Positions 1 to 9,306 of a DNA stretch of 64,000 nucleotides are shown in pieces. This DNA comes from SIG565 sp045613385 (lineage in GTDB: Bacteria > Bacillota > Clostridia > Oscillospirales > Acutalibacteraceae): contig JAZLAW010000011.1 of the NCBI GenBank assembly GCA_045613385.1, positions 20,927 to 84,926 on the forward strand, read 5' to 3'. Position numbers and translations under genes: made by a program. The stretch's first letter is position 1. Each line of letters opens with the position of its first letter. The notes beneath the pieces are model-generated. The model did no database searches. It was not told the DNA's origin and worked only from the letters and a program-made list of their open reading frames with translations.

Positions 1-11
1 CTCCTTTTTTA

Positions 12-1274
12 CTATTTGTAATCTGCAATAAAACCTGCTACAATTTTTGTAAGGTTAATTAGCGCATCGCAATCGATATATTCATCAACCTGGTGTGCGC
101 CGCCCTTAGAACCGAAACTTCGACCTGCGCCGAATGTTACTGCGCGGGGGCTACCGTAGAGTTTAAACATAGGCAAGTCCGATAGACAAATACCGCGACT
201 TACAAGCGGCATATCATTTTCGCTGCCGAGTTCAATAAGCTTTTCAACAACGGGGTTATCCTTCTCATCTTCTACATATCTGAAGAACCGAGTTGTCATT
301 TGCGATATAGGTTTGTTAAGACCTAATTTTTCAAACTCATCTTCTACCGATAAAAGAATATCATTCAGTTCCTTTTTTATTTCATCTTCGGTTTTATCGG
401 TGTAGAAGGTAATCTTAAACTCACCCTTGTCCATATTAAGACCACCGGGTTTGCCAATATGTGAATACATAATTCTCATACCGTTTTCGGGCACTTCAGA
501 ACCCGTGAATATAGCGTTGTTTTGAAGTTCGGTTACACGGGCGGTCTTAAACGCTTCAAGCTTTTCTATTAAAATATTAATGCCTTTAATAACGGCACTG
601 CAGTCGCTTGTGGGGTTTTTACTGCTAACATTAAAAATCATACCGCCGCCGCCGACGCCGCTACCCGAAATCTCGCCAAGGCATCCGTCAATATTCAGGC
701 AGTCATCACACTTATATTTAAGGCAAGAAGCCAAAGAACCGTTACTGCCGCCGTGTTCTTCATCGCAATAAGCCGAGAAAACAAGGTTATAAGGTAGGGT
801 AATACCCAGTTCCTTCATTTTTTTAATTAAGAACATACAAATCGCTACGCCGTATTTATCATCACAGGCGCCACGACCGAAAATCTTGCCGTCACGGATT
901 TCACCGGATAAAGCAGGGAACTCCCAAAGTTTTGGGTCGCCGATTTCAACGGTATCGGTGTGTGCTGCTAACATTAATGTTTTAGCGGCATTTTCATTAG
1001 GTATAACAACGGTATAATTTTTGCGGTTTTCAAGGTTTCTACCCGCCAAATAATCGACATTTTCGGTAATACCGTCAACAGCGAGCGGAGAGTAAACTTC
1101 GCCGACTATTCCTAAATCCTTAAACCAGTTATCAATAAACGCGGGACATTCTTCTTCATTACCGTATTTACCGAAGTTTTCGGAGTTGATTTTAATTAAA
1201 TCACTTAAAATACCGAATAATTCTTCTTTGTCGTTTTCGATTGCACTATATAGTTTAGTTTTTATATCAGACAC
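12..1274 (-). CDS. M20-family dipeptidase (PepV/Sapep-like)
   Basis: Zinc aminoacyl-peptidase of the M20 family, probably a cytosolic dipeptidase that finishes peptide breakdown. The 420-aa protein has the expected metal-site order: His105-Thr-Asp107 in AAHTDTVE, the paired Asp138-Asp139 in GRGACDDKYG, and the catalytic Glu172-Glu173 in SAYCDEEHGG. A lid domain sits between these and the C-terminal metal ligands, as in PepV. The start is a GTG at 1274 with an AAGGAG ribosome site just upstream. It reads away from the tRNA-Leu and forms no evident operon within the window. Substrate specificity cannot be read from the sequence. The family is certain, the exact subtype less so. Confidence 0.85.
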   Translation of the reverse strand: MSDIKTKLYSAIENDKEELFGILSDLIKINSENFGKYGNEEECPAFIDNWFKDLGIVGEVYSPLAVDGITENVDYLAGRNLENRKNYTVVIPNENAAKTLMLAAHTDTVEIGDPKLWEFPALSGEIRDGKIFGRGACDDKYGVAICMFLIKKMKELGITLPYNLVFSAYCDEEHGGSNGSLASCLKYKCDDCLNIDGCLGEISGSGVGGGGMIFNVSSKNPTSDCSAVIKGINILIEKLEAFKTARVTELQNNAIFTGSEVPENGMRIMYSHIGKPGGLNMDKGEFKITFYTDKTEDEIKKELNDILLSVEDEFEKLGLNKPISQMTTRFFRYVEDEKDNPVVEKLIELGSENDMPLVSRGICLSDLPMFKLYGSPRAVTFGAGRSFGSKGGAHQVDEYIDCDALINLTKIVAGFIADYK

Positions 1275-1350
1275 TAAAAAAACTCCTTTTAAGGTAATTT
1301 TTGCATAATTATTATAGCATATATATATTTGCTGTGCAAGGTTTAAAAAT

Positions 1351-1383
1351 TAAAATCCCGAATGCTTATACATTCGGGATTTT
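1351..1383 (-). terminator. Rho-independent terminator of tRNA-Leu
   Basis: A 13-bp perfect stem (AAAATCCCGAATG and its complement) with a short loop lies directly after the CCA end of the tRNA and ends in a T-run on the minus strand. Confidence 0.8.
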
Positions 1384-1469
1384 GGTGCCGCTGACCGGAC
1401 TTGAACCGGTACGGTATTGCTACCGAGGGATTTTAAGTCCCTTGTGTCTGCCTATTCCACCACAGCGGC
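1383..1469 (-). tRNA. tRNA-Leu(TAA)
   Basis: Complete class II tRNA with encoded CCA. The acceptor strands GCCGCTG and CAGCGGC pair perfectly, the anticodon loop is CTTAAAA (anticodon TAA), there is a long variable arm (CGGTAGCAATACCG) as expected for leucine, and the T arm carries TTCAAGT. A terminator follows immediately. A 22-nt copy of its 5' end lies 150 bp upstream. Confidence 0.97.
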
Positions 1470-1525
1470 ATATTCTATTCAATTTTTTGCACCTAATTTA
1501 GTGCTTGTGTGACTCTTGCGGTTCC

Positions 1526-1620
1526 CAAAAGTTGCAACCGTCTTGGAGCGACGGCAACTTTTGACCGCGGCGCCTTTTGTGCCTTCACTGCATCTGCCAC
1601 CGGCAGCGTTCGGCGCAAAA
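1526..1620. repeat. Hairpin-rich intergenic repeat beside a tRNA fragment
   Basis: The 1471-1784 gap holds no gene. Two large imperfect hairpins lie here: 1526-1562 (arms AAAAGTTG/CAACTTTT with an inner CCGTC/GACGG) and 1576-1620 (outer TTTTGTGCC/GGCGCAAAA around an inner CTGCC/GGCAG). The second hairpin stops exactly where the tRNA-Leu fragment begins. The look is that of a non-coding dispersed repeat inserted into a former tRNA copy; membership in a family cannot be tested here. Confidence 0.5.
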
Positions 1621-1642
1621 CTGCCTATTCCACCACAGCGGC
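1621..1642 (-). pseudogene. tRNA-Leu 5'-end fragment (decayed duplicate)
   Basis: Twenty-two bases identical to nucleotides 1-22 of the intact tRNA-Leu, followed on the upstream side by flanking sequence also similar to that of the intact gene (TATT..ATT.AATTTTTT). The rest of the tRNA is missing and is replaced by a hairpin repeat, so this is the remnant of a tandem duplication. Confidence 0.75.
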
Positions 1643-1731
1643 GTATTATATTTAATTTTTTACACTAAATAAGTTTTTGGCACATAGAATATGTTAATTT
1701 ATTTTAAGTGATTTGTCAAGTGTTTTTTATC

Positions 1732-1778
1732 AAAAGCGGCGGTATCATTCAATTTATTTGTTTGATACCGCCGCTTTT
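1732..1778 (-). terminator. Terminator of the purine operon
   Basis: A perfect 16-bp stem (AAAAGCGGCGGTATCA and its complement) with a 15-nt loop begins 7 nt beyond the purL stop codon and has A/T tracts on both sides, so it could act in both directions. Confidence 0.85.
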
Positions 1779-1784
1779 TAAAAA

Positions 1785-4700
1785 TTATTTAAAGTAGCGT
1801 ACTGCGGCGCGGAACATACCGATATCATAGTTACCGGGAACATTTTTATAAAGTCCGTCTCCGATACGCTCACTGTGACCCATCTTACCAAATACTCTGC
1901 CATCGGGTGAAGTAATACCTTCGATAGCATACATCGAGTCGTTGGGGTTGAAGTGGATGTCACTTGTAGCGTTGCCGTCAAAATCAACGTACTGTGTTGC
2001 AATCTGACCGTTTTTAGCTAATTCCATAATAAGTTTTTCATCAGCTATAAAACGACCTTCGCCGTGTGAAATAGGCACATTGTAAACATCGCCTACATCT
2101 GTTTCAGAGAGCCAAGGTGACTTATTGGAAGCAATACGGGTACGCACAATACGTGACTGGTGACGCGCTATTGTATTGAATGTCAGTGTGGGGCAGTTCT
2201 CATCTGTATCAATAATCTTACCGTAAGGTACAAGACCGAGTTTGATAAGTGCCTGGAAACCGTTACAAATACCGCACATAAGACCGTCGCGGTTATCGAG
2301 TAAATCGGTAACACCTTCCTTGATGGCGGCATTGCGGAAGAATGCAGTTATAAACTTACCGCTGCCGTCGGGCTCATCACCGCCCGAGAAACCACCCGGA
2401 ATAAAGATTGCCTGAGACTTCTTAATTTCTTCGGCAAACTGTTCTACGCTACGGCTGATACCATCGGATGACAAGTTATTGATAACCATAATCTTCGGCT
2501 CTGCACCGGCGTCTCTAACGGCTTTAGCCGAGTCAAACTCGCAGTTAGTACCGGGGAATGCAGGAATGAGTATTTGCGGTTTAGCGTGTTTAACGGCGGG
2601 AGCAGGGTACTTTTCGGCTGAGAATGAGAAGTTTTGCATATTAGACTTACTGTCTTTAATATTGCAAGAATAAACGCTTTCAAGTTTATCTTCGTAGATA
2701 CTAAGAAGTTCGTTTATGTTTACTTCTTCGGCACCATAGCTAATAGCGTTTTTATCGGTAACCTGTCCTAACAAAATAGCATCTTCAATATCTTTATCGC
2801 TTTCAATTATAAACGAGCCATAGTTATATCCGAAGATATCTTCCAATGAAACATTATCGCTAAATGCGAAACCGAGTGAGTTACCAAAGCACATCTTCAT
2901 AACGGCTTCGCCAACACCGCCAAGGGTGGGGGTGTAACAAGCGGCGGCGCCATTGCGCAAAAGTGCGGTTACTTTATCAAAGAGATTAATAAGAGATTCG
3001 GTTACAGGTAAACCGTTTTTATCATATTCCGGTTTAAGCAAGAATACTTTATTGCCCGATTTTTTAAACTCAGGGGAAACTACATCGGTTACTTTGCCTG
3101 TTGTAACAGCAAAGGAAACGAGTGTGGGCGGTACATCAAGGTTTTCAAACGAGCCACTCATTGAGTCCTTACCGCCGATTGAACCGATACCAAGTTCAAT
3201 TTGTGCCTTGAAAGCACCAAGTAAAGCGGCCAAAGGTTTACCCCAACGCTTACCGTCCTTGCGCGGATGCTCAAAATACTCTTGGAATGTTAAATATACA
3301 TCCTTAAAATCAGCACCTGTAGCAATAAGTTTAGAAACCGATTCAATAACGGCTAAATAAGCGCCGTGATAGGGGGAAGTGGATGTGATAAACGGGTTGT
3401 AACCCCAGGACATAAACGAGCAGTCATCAGTGTGTTTCTTCTCAACCGATACTTTTTGCACCATACTTTGTATAGGTGTCAACTGATTTTTACCGCCAAA
3501 CGGCATAAGTACTGTACCCGCACCGATTGTTGAGTCAAAACGCTCAGAAAGGCCGCGCTTTGAACACATATTAAGGTCATCTGCGGTTTTCTTAAGGTTT
3601 TCTGTAAATGTGCCGTTTATTTCCTTTTTATAGTCTACCGCTGCGGCGGGAGTAATATCAATATGTTTATCGGCACCGTTAGAGTTTAAGAACTCACGGC
3701 TGATATCAACGATTTTTTTGCCGTTCCAATTCATAACAAGGCGGGGCTCCGCTTTAACTACGGCAACAGGGAATGCCTGTAGGTTTTCTTCGGCGGCGAG
3801 AGACAGGAACTTATCAACATTGTGCGGCTCAACAACAACCGCCATACGCTCTTGCGATTCACTTATTGCAAGTTCTGTACCGTCAAGACCCTCGTACTTT
3901 TTGGGTACTGCATTAAGGTTGATTTCAAGTCCGTCAGCGAGTTCGCCGATAGCAACCGATACACCGCCTGCACCAAAGTCGTTACAACGCTTAATCATTT
4001 TTGTAGCATCGGGGTTGCGGAACAAACGTTGAAGTTTTCTTTCTTCAGGCGCATTACCTTTCTGTACTTCGGCACCGCAGGTTTCAACCGACTGTGCGGT
4101 ATGTGCTTTTGAAGAACCTGTTGCACCGCCAATACCGTCGCGACCTGTAGAACCGCCAAGTAAAATTACAACATCATCGGGACTTGGTACTTCTCTTCGT
4201 ACATTTTCTGCGGGAGCGGCGGCAATAACTGCGCCGATTTCCATACGCTTAGCCGCATAGCCGGGATGATATATTTCATCTACTATACCTGTAGCAAGAC
4301 CAATCTGGTTACCGTAAGAAGAATAACCTGCTGCGGCAGTTGTTACAATTTTACGTTGCGGTAACTTGCCGGGGATGGTTTCATTTACGGGCTTTAACGG
4401 GTCGGCCGCACCTGTTACGCGCATAGCACCGTAAACATATGCTCTACCTGAAAGCGGGTCACGAATAGCTCCGCCGATACAGGTTGCTGCACCACCAAAG
4501 GGCTCAATTTCGGTTGGGTGGTTATGAGTTTCGTTTTTAAACAGTAAGAGCCACGGCTCAGTTTTGCCGTCAACTTCTACATCGATTTTTACAGTACAAG
4601 CATTGATTTCTTCGGATTCATCCAATTTATCAAGTTTGCCCTGTGTTTTAAGATATTTAACGGCAACGGTTGCCAAATCCATAAGGCAAATCGGCTTTGT

Positions 4701-5471
4701 GCGACCGAGTTCTTTGCGTACTGCAATATACTCGTCATATGCCGACTGCAAAAGTTCATCCTGGAACTTAACCGAATCGATAACAGTCAGGAATGTTGTA
4801 TGACGGCAGTGGTCCGACCAATATGTATCTATCATACGGATTTCGGTAATAGTTGGGTTTCTGTTTTCAGCCTTAAAGTAGTTCTGACAGAAAGCAATAT
4901 CATCAGTATCCATAGCAAGACCGTAGTCTTTTACGAACTTTTCAAGACCTGCTCTGTCAAGTTCAATAAATCCGTCAAGGGTTGCAACTGTTGTGGGGAT
5001 TTCATAGTTAGCTGCCAAAGTTTCGTACTTATCAAATGTAGCTTCCCTTGATTCCACCGGGTTTATAACATACTTTTTAATTTCTTTTACATCATTTTCA
5101 GTAAGGTTGCCGTAAAGCACATAGATTTTTGCTGTTCTTACTGTCGGTCGGTCCTTACAAGAAATAATCTGGATACATTGTGCGGCTGAGTCAGCGCGTT
5201 GGTCAAACTGACCCGGTAAAAACTCAACTGCAAATGCTATGCTGCCTGATAAGTCGATTTCATCATACACATTATCAAGCTGTGGCTCTGAAAAAACTGT
5301 ACCTTTAGCATATTCGAATAATTCTTCGGTGATGTTTTCGGCATCATATCGGTTAATTACGCGAACATCGGTAAGATTTTTAATACCAAGAAGGGTAGTA
5401 GCATCAGAAAACAAAGCTTTTGCTTCGTGAGCCTGTTCTTTCTTCTTTTCCACATATACTCTATATACCAT
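1785..5471 (-). CDS. purL: Phosphoribosylformylglycinamidine synthase, PurL with fused PurQ domain
   Basis: Converts FGAR, glutamine and ATP to FGAM, the fourth step of IMP synthesis. At 1228 aa it is the long single-chain form common in Clostridia: a PurS-like N-terminus, two tandem PurL (AIRS-fold) halves, and a C-terminal class I glutamine amidotransferase domain from about residue 965. The glutaminase nucleophile is present (Cys1066 in LMCGICNGFQ), in contrast to PurF of the same operon. It is the last gene of the operon, directly abutting purD (stop of purD at 5472), and is followed by a strong terminator. No separate purS or purQ is needed or seen. Confidence 0.96.
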   Translation of the reverse strand: MVYRVYVEKKKEQAHEAKALFSDATTLLGIKNLTDVRVINRYDAENITEELFEYAKGTVFSEPQLDNVYDEIDLSGSIAFAVEFLPGQFDQRADSAAQCIQIISCKDRPTVRTAKIYVLYGNLTENDVKEIKKYVINPVESREATFDKYETLAANYEIPTTVATLDGFIELDRAGLEKFVKDYGLAMDTDDIAFCQNYFKAENRNPTITEIRMIDTYWSDHCRHTTFLTVIDSVKFQDELLQSAYDEYIAVRKELGRTKPICLMDLATVAVKYLKTQGKLDKLDESEEINACTVKIDVEVDGKTEPWLLLFKNETHNHPTEIEPFGGAATCIGGAIRDPLSGRAYVYGAMRVTGAADPLKPVNETIPGKLPQRKIVTTAAAGYSSYGNQIGLATGIVDEIYHPGYAAKRMEIGAVIAAAPAENVRREVPSPDDVVILLGGSTGRDGIGGATGSSKAHTAQSVETCGAEVQKGNAPEERKLQRLFRNPDATKMIKRCNDFGAGGVSVAIGELADGLEINLNAVPKKYEGLDGTELAISESQERMAVVVEPHNVDKFLSLAAEENLQAFPVAVVKAEPRLVMNWNGKKIVDISREFLNSNGADKHIDITPAAAVDYKKEINGTFTENLKKTADDLNMCSKRGLSERFDSTIGAGTVLMPFGGKNQLTPIQSMVQKVSVEKKHTDDCSFMSWGYNPFITSTSPYHGAYLAVIESVSKLIATGADFKDVYLTFQEYFEHPRKDGKRWGKPLAALLGAFKAQIELGIGSIGGKDSMSGSFENLDVPPTLVSFAVTTGKVTDVVSPEFKKSGNKVFLLKPEYDKNGLPVTESLINLFDKVTALLRNGAAACYTPTLGGVGEAVMKMCFGNSLGFAFSDNVSLEDIFGYNYGSFIIESDKDIEDAILLGQVTDKNAISYGAEEVNINELLSIYEDKLESVYSCNIKDSKSNMQNFSFSAEKYPAPAVKHAKPQILIPAFPGTNCEFDSAKAVRDAGAEPKIMVINNLSSDGISRSVEQFAEEIKKSQAIFIPGGFSGGDEPDGSGKFITAFFRNAAIKEGVTDLLDNRDGLMCGICNGFQALIKLGLVPYGKIIDTDENCPTLTFNTIARHQSRIVRTRIASNKSPWLSETDVGDVYNVPISHGEGRFIADEKLIMELAKNGQIATQYVDFDGNATSDIHFNPNDSMYAIEGITSPDGRVFGKMGHSERIGDGLYKNVPGNYDIGMFRAAVRYFK

Positions 5472-6746
5472 TTAATTTTCCTCCGTTACTGCCTTCATTG
5501 CTTTAGCGCCTATATCATTACGTTTATAAGCATTTTCAAAATGTACATTCTCGGTCAAGCGATATGCTTCTTGGATGGCACCTTTAAGTGTATCGGCGGT
5601 AGCAGTTACGCCGAGAACACGGCCACCATTTGTAAGCAGTTTTTCACCGTCGAGTTTTGCACCTGCTACATATACATTATCCCATACGCCGTTTGTAAAG
5701 GTTATTTCATAACCCTTTTCATACTTTTCGGGGTAACCCTTTGATGCCATAATTACACAACAGGCGTGTCCGTTTTTGAACTTAACTTCGGTCTCACTCA
5801 ATGTGCCGTTTGTCGTGGCCTGCATTATTGTCAATAGGTCGCTTTCAAGTAGCGGTAATACAACTTGTGTTTCGGGGTCGCCAAAACGGCAGTTATATTC
5901 TATTACTTTAGGGCCCTTATCTGTTAGCATAAGACCAAAATAAAGGCAACCTTTAAATGTTCTGCCTTCTTTATTCATAGCATCAATGGTTGGAATAAAT
6001 ATTTCTTCCATACACTTCTTAGCTATTTCTTCGGTATAGTAGGGGTTGGGTGCTATCGTACCCATACCGCCTGTGTTAAGGCCTGTATCGTTATCACCTA
6101 CGCGCTTATGGTCCATAGAAGAAACCATAGGAACAACGGTTTTACCGTCGGTAAAGGAAAGAACCGATACTTCAGGTCCTGTTAAAAACTCTTCGATAAC
6201 AATATTGTCGCCGCTTTTACCGAACATTTTATCTTGCATTATAGATAAAACTGCGGCTTTGGCATCATCTCGGGTTTCGGCAATAATTACACCTTTACCG
6301 AGCGCCAGGCCATCGGCCTTGATTACCGTTGGAATAGGTGCGGTTTCAAGATATTTAAGAGCGGCATCCATATTATCAAAAACTTCATATTCGGCTGTCG
6401 GTATACCGTATTTTTTCATAAGATTTTTGGAGAAAACCTTACTGCCTTCAATTATAGCGGCATCAGCGGTAGGACCAAAGCAGGGGATACCGTTTTTATT
6501 CAGTTCATCCACACAACCTGCAACAAGCGGGTCATCGGGCGCGACAACTGCATAGTCAATACCGTTTGCTACGGCAAATTCGGCAATTTTTTTAGTATCG
6601 GTGCCGTTAATGTCTACCAAAGTTGCATCTTTGGCAATACCGCCGTTACCGGGCGCCGCAAAGATTTCGGTTATATTTTTATTTTCTTTAAGTTTTTTGA
6701 TGATGGCGTGTTCTCTTCCACCGCCACCTACAACCAATATTTTCAT
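5472..6746 (-). CDS. purD: Phosphoribosylamine-glycine ligase
   Basis: ATP-grasp ligase joining glycine to phosphoribosylamine to give GAR, step 2 of purine synthesis. The 424-aa length is typical. It opens with the Rossmann-like MKILVVGGGGREHAI, contains IKADGLALGKGV in the ATP-grasp region and ends with the GGRVLGVTA segment of the C-terminal domain. It lies between the AICAR transformylase gene (19-nt gap) and purL (no gap) within the purine operon. Confidence 0.97.
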   Translation of the reverse strand: MKILVVGGGGREHAIIKKLKENKNITEIFAAPGNGGIAKDATLVDINGTDTKKIAEFAVANGIDYAVVAPDDPLVAGCVDELNKNGIPCFGPTADAAIIEGSKVFSKNLMKKYGIPTAEYEVFDNMDAALKYLETAPIPTVIKADGLALGKGVIIAETRDDAKAAVLSIMQDKMFGKSGDNIVIEEFLTGPEVSVLSFTDGKTVVPMVSSMDHKRVGDNDTGLNTGGMGTIAPNPYYTEEIAKKCMEEIFIPTIDAMNKEGRTFKGCLYFGLMLTDKGPKVIEYNCRFGDPETQVVLPLLESDLLTIMQATTNGTLSETEVKFKNGHACCVIMASKGYPEKYEKGYEITFTNGVWDNVYVAGAKLDGEKLLTNGGRVLGVTATADTLKGAIQEAYRLTENVHFENAYKRNDIGAKAMKAVTEEN

Positions 6747-6765
6747 TATTTTACCTCAGTATAAA

Positions 6766-7950
6766 TTAATGGTGGAATAAACGCATACCTGTGAAAGCCA
6801 TAGCCATACCGTATTTGTTACAGGTATCGATTACTACGTCATCTCTTATAGAGCCGCCGGGTTCAGCAATGTATTTTACACCGCTTTTTTTAGCGCGTTC
6901 AATATTATCGCTAAACGGGAAGAAAGCATCCGAGCCGAGCGCCACGCCATCTATTGTATCCAGGTACTCGCGAATTTCTTTATCGGTCAGCGGTTCGGGT
7001 TTTTCGGTAAAGTACTTTTCCCAGATACCGTCAGCACAAACATCTTCTTCATTTCTATTGATGTAACCGTCGATTACGTTATCTCGGTCGGGGCGTCCGA
7101 GTGTGTCTTTAAAGGGAAGGGCAAGTACCTTATCGTGTTGACGCAAGAACCAAGTGTCTGCCTTGGTACCTGCAAGTCGGGTGCAGTGTATACGTGACTG
7201 TTGACCCGCACCTACACCGATTGCCTGTCCGTCAACTGCATAGCAAACCGAGTTCGATTGCGTGTATTTAAGAGTTATAAGTGCGATAATTAAGTCGCGC
7301 ACAGCGCTTTCTGGCATATCTTTATTTTCAGTTACTATATTTTCAAGTAACTCTGCATTGATTTCAAAGTTATTACGGCCCTGCTCAAATGTAATGCCGT
7401 AAACCTGTTTTGTTTCAATGGGATTTGGAATAAAATTGGGGTCGATTTTAACTATATTATAGTTGCCTTTACGTTTTGTCTTTAAAATTTCAAGTGCTTC
7501 GGGGGTGTAATCAGGTGCGATAACGCCATCCGAAACTTCTCTTTTAATAAGAAGAGCTGTTGTAACATCACAGGTATCCGAAAGAGCAACCCAGTCACCA
7601 AAAGAACACATACGGTCGGTACCGCGGGCTCTCGCATAGGCACAAGCCAAGGGAGACTCATCAAGACCTTCGATATCATCTACAAAACAAGCCTTTTTAA
7701 GTTTATCTGATAACGGGATGCCAACAGCAGCCGATGTAGGACTTACGTGTTTGAAGGAAGTAACGGCGGGAAGTCCTAAAGCCGCTTTGAGTTCCTTCAC
7801 AAGTTGCCAGGAGTTAAAAGCATCAAGGAAGTTAATATAACCCGGTCTGCCGCACAGAATTTCAATCGGCAATTCACTGCCGTCAGCCATATATATCTTT
7901 GAAGGTTTTTGGTTGGGGTTGCAACCGTATTTTAATTCAAATTCTGTCAT
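6766..7950 (-). CDS. purH: AICAR transformylase (stand-alone PurH C-domain type)
   Basis: Transfers a formyl group from 10-formyl-THF to AICAR, step 9 of IMP synthesis. The 394-aa protein corresponds only to the AICAR transformylase part of the classical bifunctional PurH: it has the SFKHVSPTSAA segment carrying the catalytic Lys-His, and the SNSVCYA and GQQSRIHCTRLAG segments. The IMP cyclohydrolase half is missing and is supplied by the next gene upstream, a PurO-type protein. The substrate ZMP is also the precursor of the ZTP sensed by the riboswitch ahead of this operon. Confidence 0.93.
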   Translation of the reverse strand: MTEFELKYGCNPNQKPSKIYMADGSELPIEILCGRPGYINFLDAFNSWQLVKELKAALGLPAVTSFKHVSPTSAAVGIPLSDKLKKACFVDDIEGLDESPLACAYARARGTDRMCSFGDWVALSDTCDVTTALLIKREVSDGVIAPDYTPEALEILKTKRKGNYNIVKIDPNFIPNPIETKQVYGITFEQGRNNFEINAELLENIVTENKDMPESAVRDLIIALITLKYTQSNSVCYAVDGQAIGVGAGQQSRIHCTRLAGTKADTWFLRQHDKVLALPFKDTLGRPDRDNVIDGYINRNEEDVCADGIWEKYFTEKPEPLTDKEIREYLDTIDGVALGSDAFFPFSDNIERAKKSGVKYIAEPGGSIRDDVVIDTCNKYGMAMAFTGMRLFHH

Positions 7951-7962
7951 TTCGTTTACTCC

Positions 7963-8685
7963 TTACTTGTTTTTATTGATTATGATTTCTGTTGCTTCGC
8001 CGCCGTTTAATGGTACTTGGCGAACAAACAAAGAAACCTTGTTGTCATTATTTGAGTTTTCCCATACTAAATCGGCAAGTTCACGGGCGGTGTTGGGTAA
8101 TTCAACTTCTTCTGGCTCACCGTAGAAAGACGGAATGGGGTTACCGTCGCATTTATAAGTGTGGATAAAATGACCTATACCGTCTTCCGGCATATAGTTA
8201 AAGAAATAATGGTTACAAGCATTTTCCCGTCCGTTTGCACTCTTTGCAATAGCGAGTTTATATGTAAACACTTCTCTTGGAAAACTGTAATAGCAGATAC
8301 CCGAAATTCTGGGGGTGAAGTTAGGCGCATCGGGTTCGAAATTACGTGTACAAATTGCATCTTCAAAATGGTTGCCTTCGTTTATACAATCAAATACCGT
8401 GTTTGTCTGGTCACCGTTTGTAATAATATCGATGTTACCGCCTTTTGCGGTCAAATAGGGGTTATAGATGATAAGTGACGGGTCTGAAAGTTTACTTTCA
8501 TCAAATGCTTTTGTACGCATACCGCCATCGAACCTTTCAAAAATACGGTTGCGGCTGTTTTCACTTCTGCCCATTATAAAATAGGCTATCATAGCGCTTT
8601 TACCGTCTTTAGATTTACCGATTACAATACCACGACCGGGGTATGTATTTTCACTGAGTAATGTTTTTAAATCAAACAGAGCCAT
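7963..8685 (-). CDS. purO: IMP cyclohydrolase, PurO type
   Basis: Closes FAICAR to IMP, the last step of the pathway. The 240-aa protein resembles the PurO/IMP cyclohydrolase-like family (first known from archaea): N-terminal YPGRGIVIG, then MGRSENSRNRIF, and a central AICTRNFEPDAPNFTPRISG segment. It sits between purN and the stand-alone AICAR transformylase, so the two half-reactions normally fused in PurH are split over two neighbouring genes here. The assignment rests on recognised motifs and on context. Confidence 0.85.
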   Translation of the reverse strand: MALFDLKTLLSENTYPGRGIVIGKSKDGKSAMIAYFIMGRSENSRNRIFERFDGGMRTKAFDESKLSDPSLIIYNPYLTAKGGNIDIITNGDQTNTVFDCINEGNHFEDAICTRNFEPDAPNFTPRISGICYYSFPREVFTYKLAIAKSANGRENACNHYFFNYMPEDGIGHFIHTYKCDGNPIPSFYGEPEEVELPNTARELADLVWENSNNDNKVSLFVRQVPLNGGEATEIIINKNK

Positions 8686-8700
8686 ATTTATCCACCTTTT

Positions 8701-9306
8701 TTATTTTGTAATTTCTTTGCAAACCTTTTCAACCGAGAGTGGCAGGATTATCCACTCTGCATTTTCCATAACACGTTTTTGTAAAGTCTTAGGTGTGTCT
8801 TCGGGTAGAATTTCAACCGCTTTTTGCATAATAATCTCGCCACCGTCGGGCACTTCGTTTACAAAATGTACTGTAGCACCCGTTACTTTAACACCGTATT
8901 CCAGTGCGGCTTCGTGAACGTGAAGTCCGTAAAAACCTTTTCCGCAGAAGGACGGAATTAAAGACGGATGAACGTTTATAATTCTTTTATCATATCTCCT
9001 TGTGAATTTTTCACTCAGAATAGACATAAATCCCGCAAGAACTATAATGTCAGTTTTATATTCTTCTATTTTTGCTATAAAGGCATCTTCAAAAGCATTC
9101 TGGTCCATACCGCAATCTGTTTTTGTGATAACTGCAGTATCGATATTTGCATTTTTTGCCCTTTCTAAAGCATAAGCGTCAGCCTTGTTGGAAATAACAA
9201 GGCTGATTTTTCCGCTTTCAATTATTCCATTTTTTGTAGCATCAATAAGCGCCTGGAGATTTGTTCCGCCACCCGAAACCAAAACCGTTATATTGGCTTT
9301 TCTCAT
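8701..9306 (-). CDS. purN: GAR formyltransferase
   Basis: Transfers formyl from 10-formyl-THF to GAR (step 3). The 201-aa length is normal. The N-terminal VLVSGGGTNLQALIDA binds the substrate phosphate. The active-site block INVHPSLIPSF with the nearby GLHVHEAAL and the Asp of VNEVPDGGEII are all present. The start overlaps the purM stop by 4 bp (ATGA), which suggests translational coupling. Confidence 0.97.
   Translation of the reverse strand: MRKANITVLVSGGGTNLQALIDATKNGIIESGKISLVISNKADAYALERAKNANIDTAVITKTDCGMDQNAFEDAFIAKIEEYKTDIIVLAGFMSILSEKFTRRYDKRIINVHPSLIPSFCGKGFYGLHVHEAALEYGVKVTGATVHFVNEVPDGGEIIMQKAVEILPEDTPKTLQKRVMENAEWIILPLSVEKVCKEITK

Noticed and set aside
1301..1501. Open frame of 66 codons on the plus strand across tRNA-Leu
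   Set aside because: It covers the tRNA and its terminator on the opposite strand and has no ribosome site.
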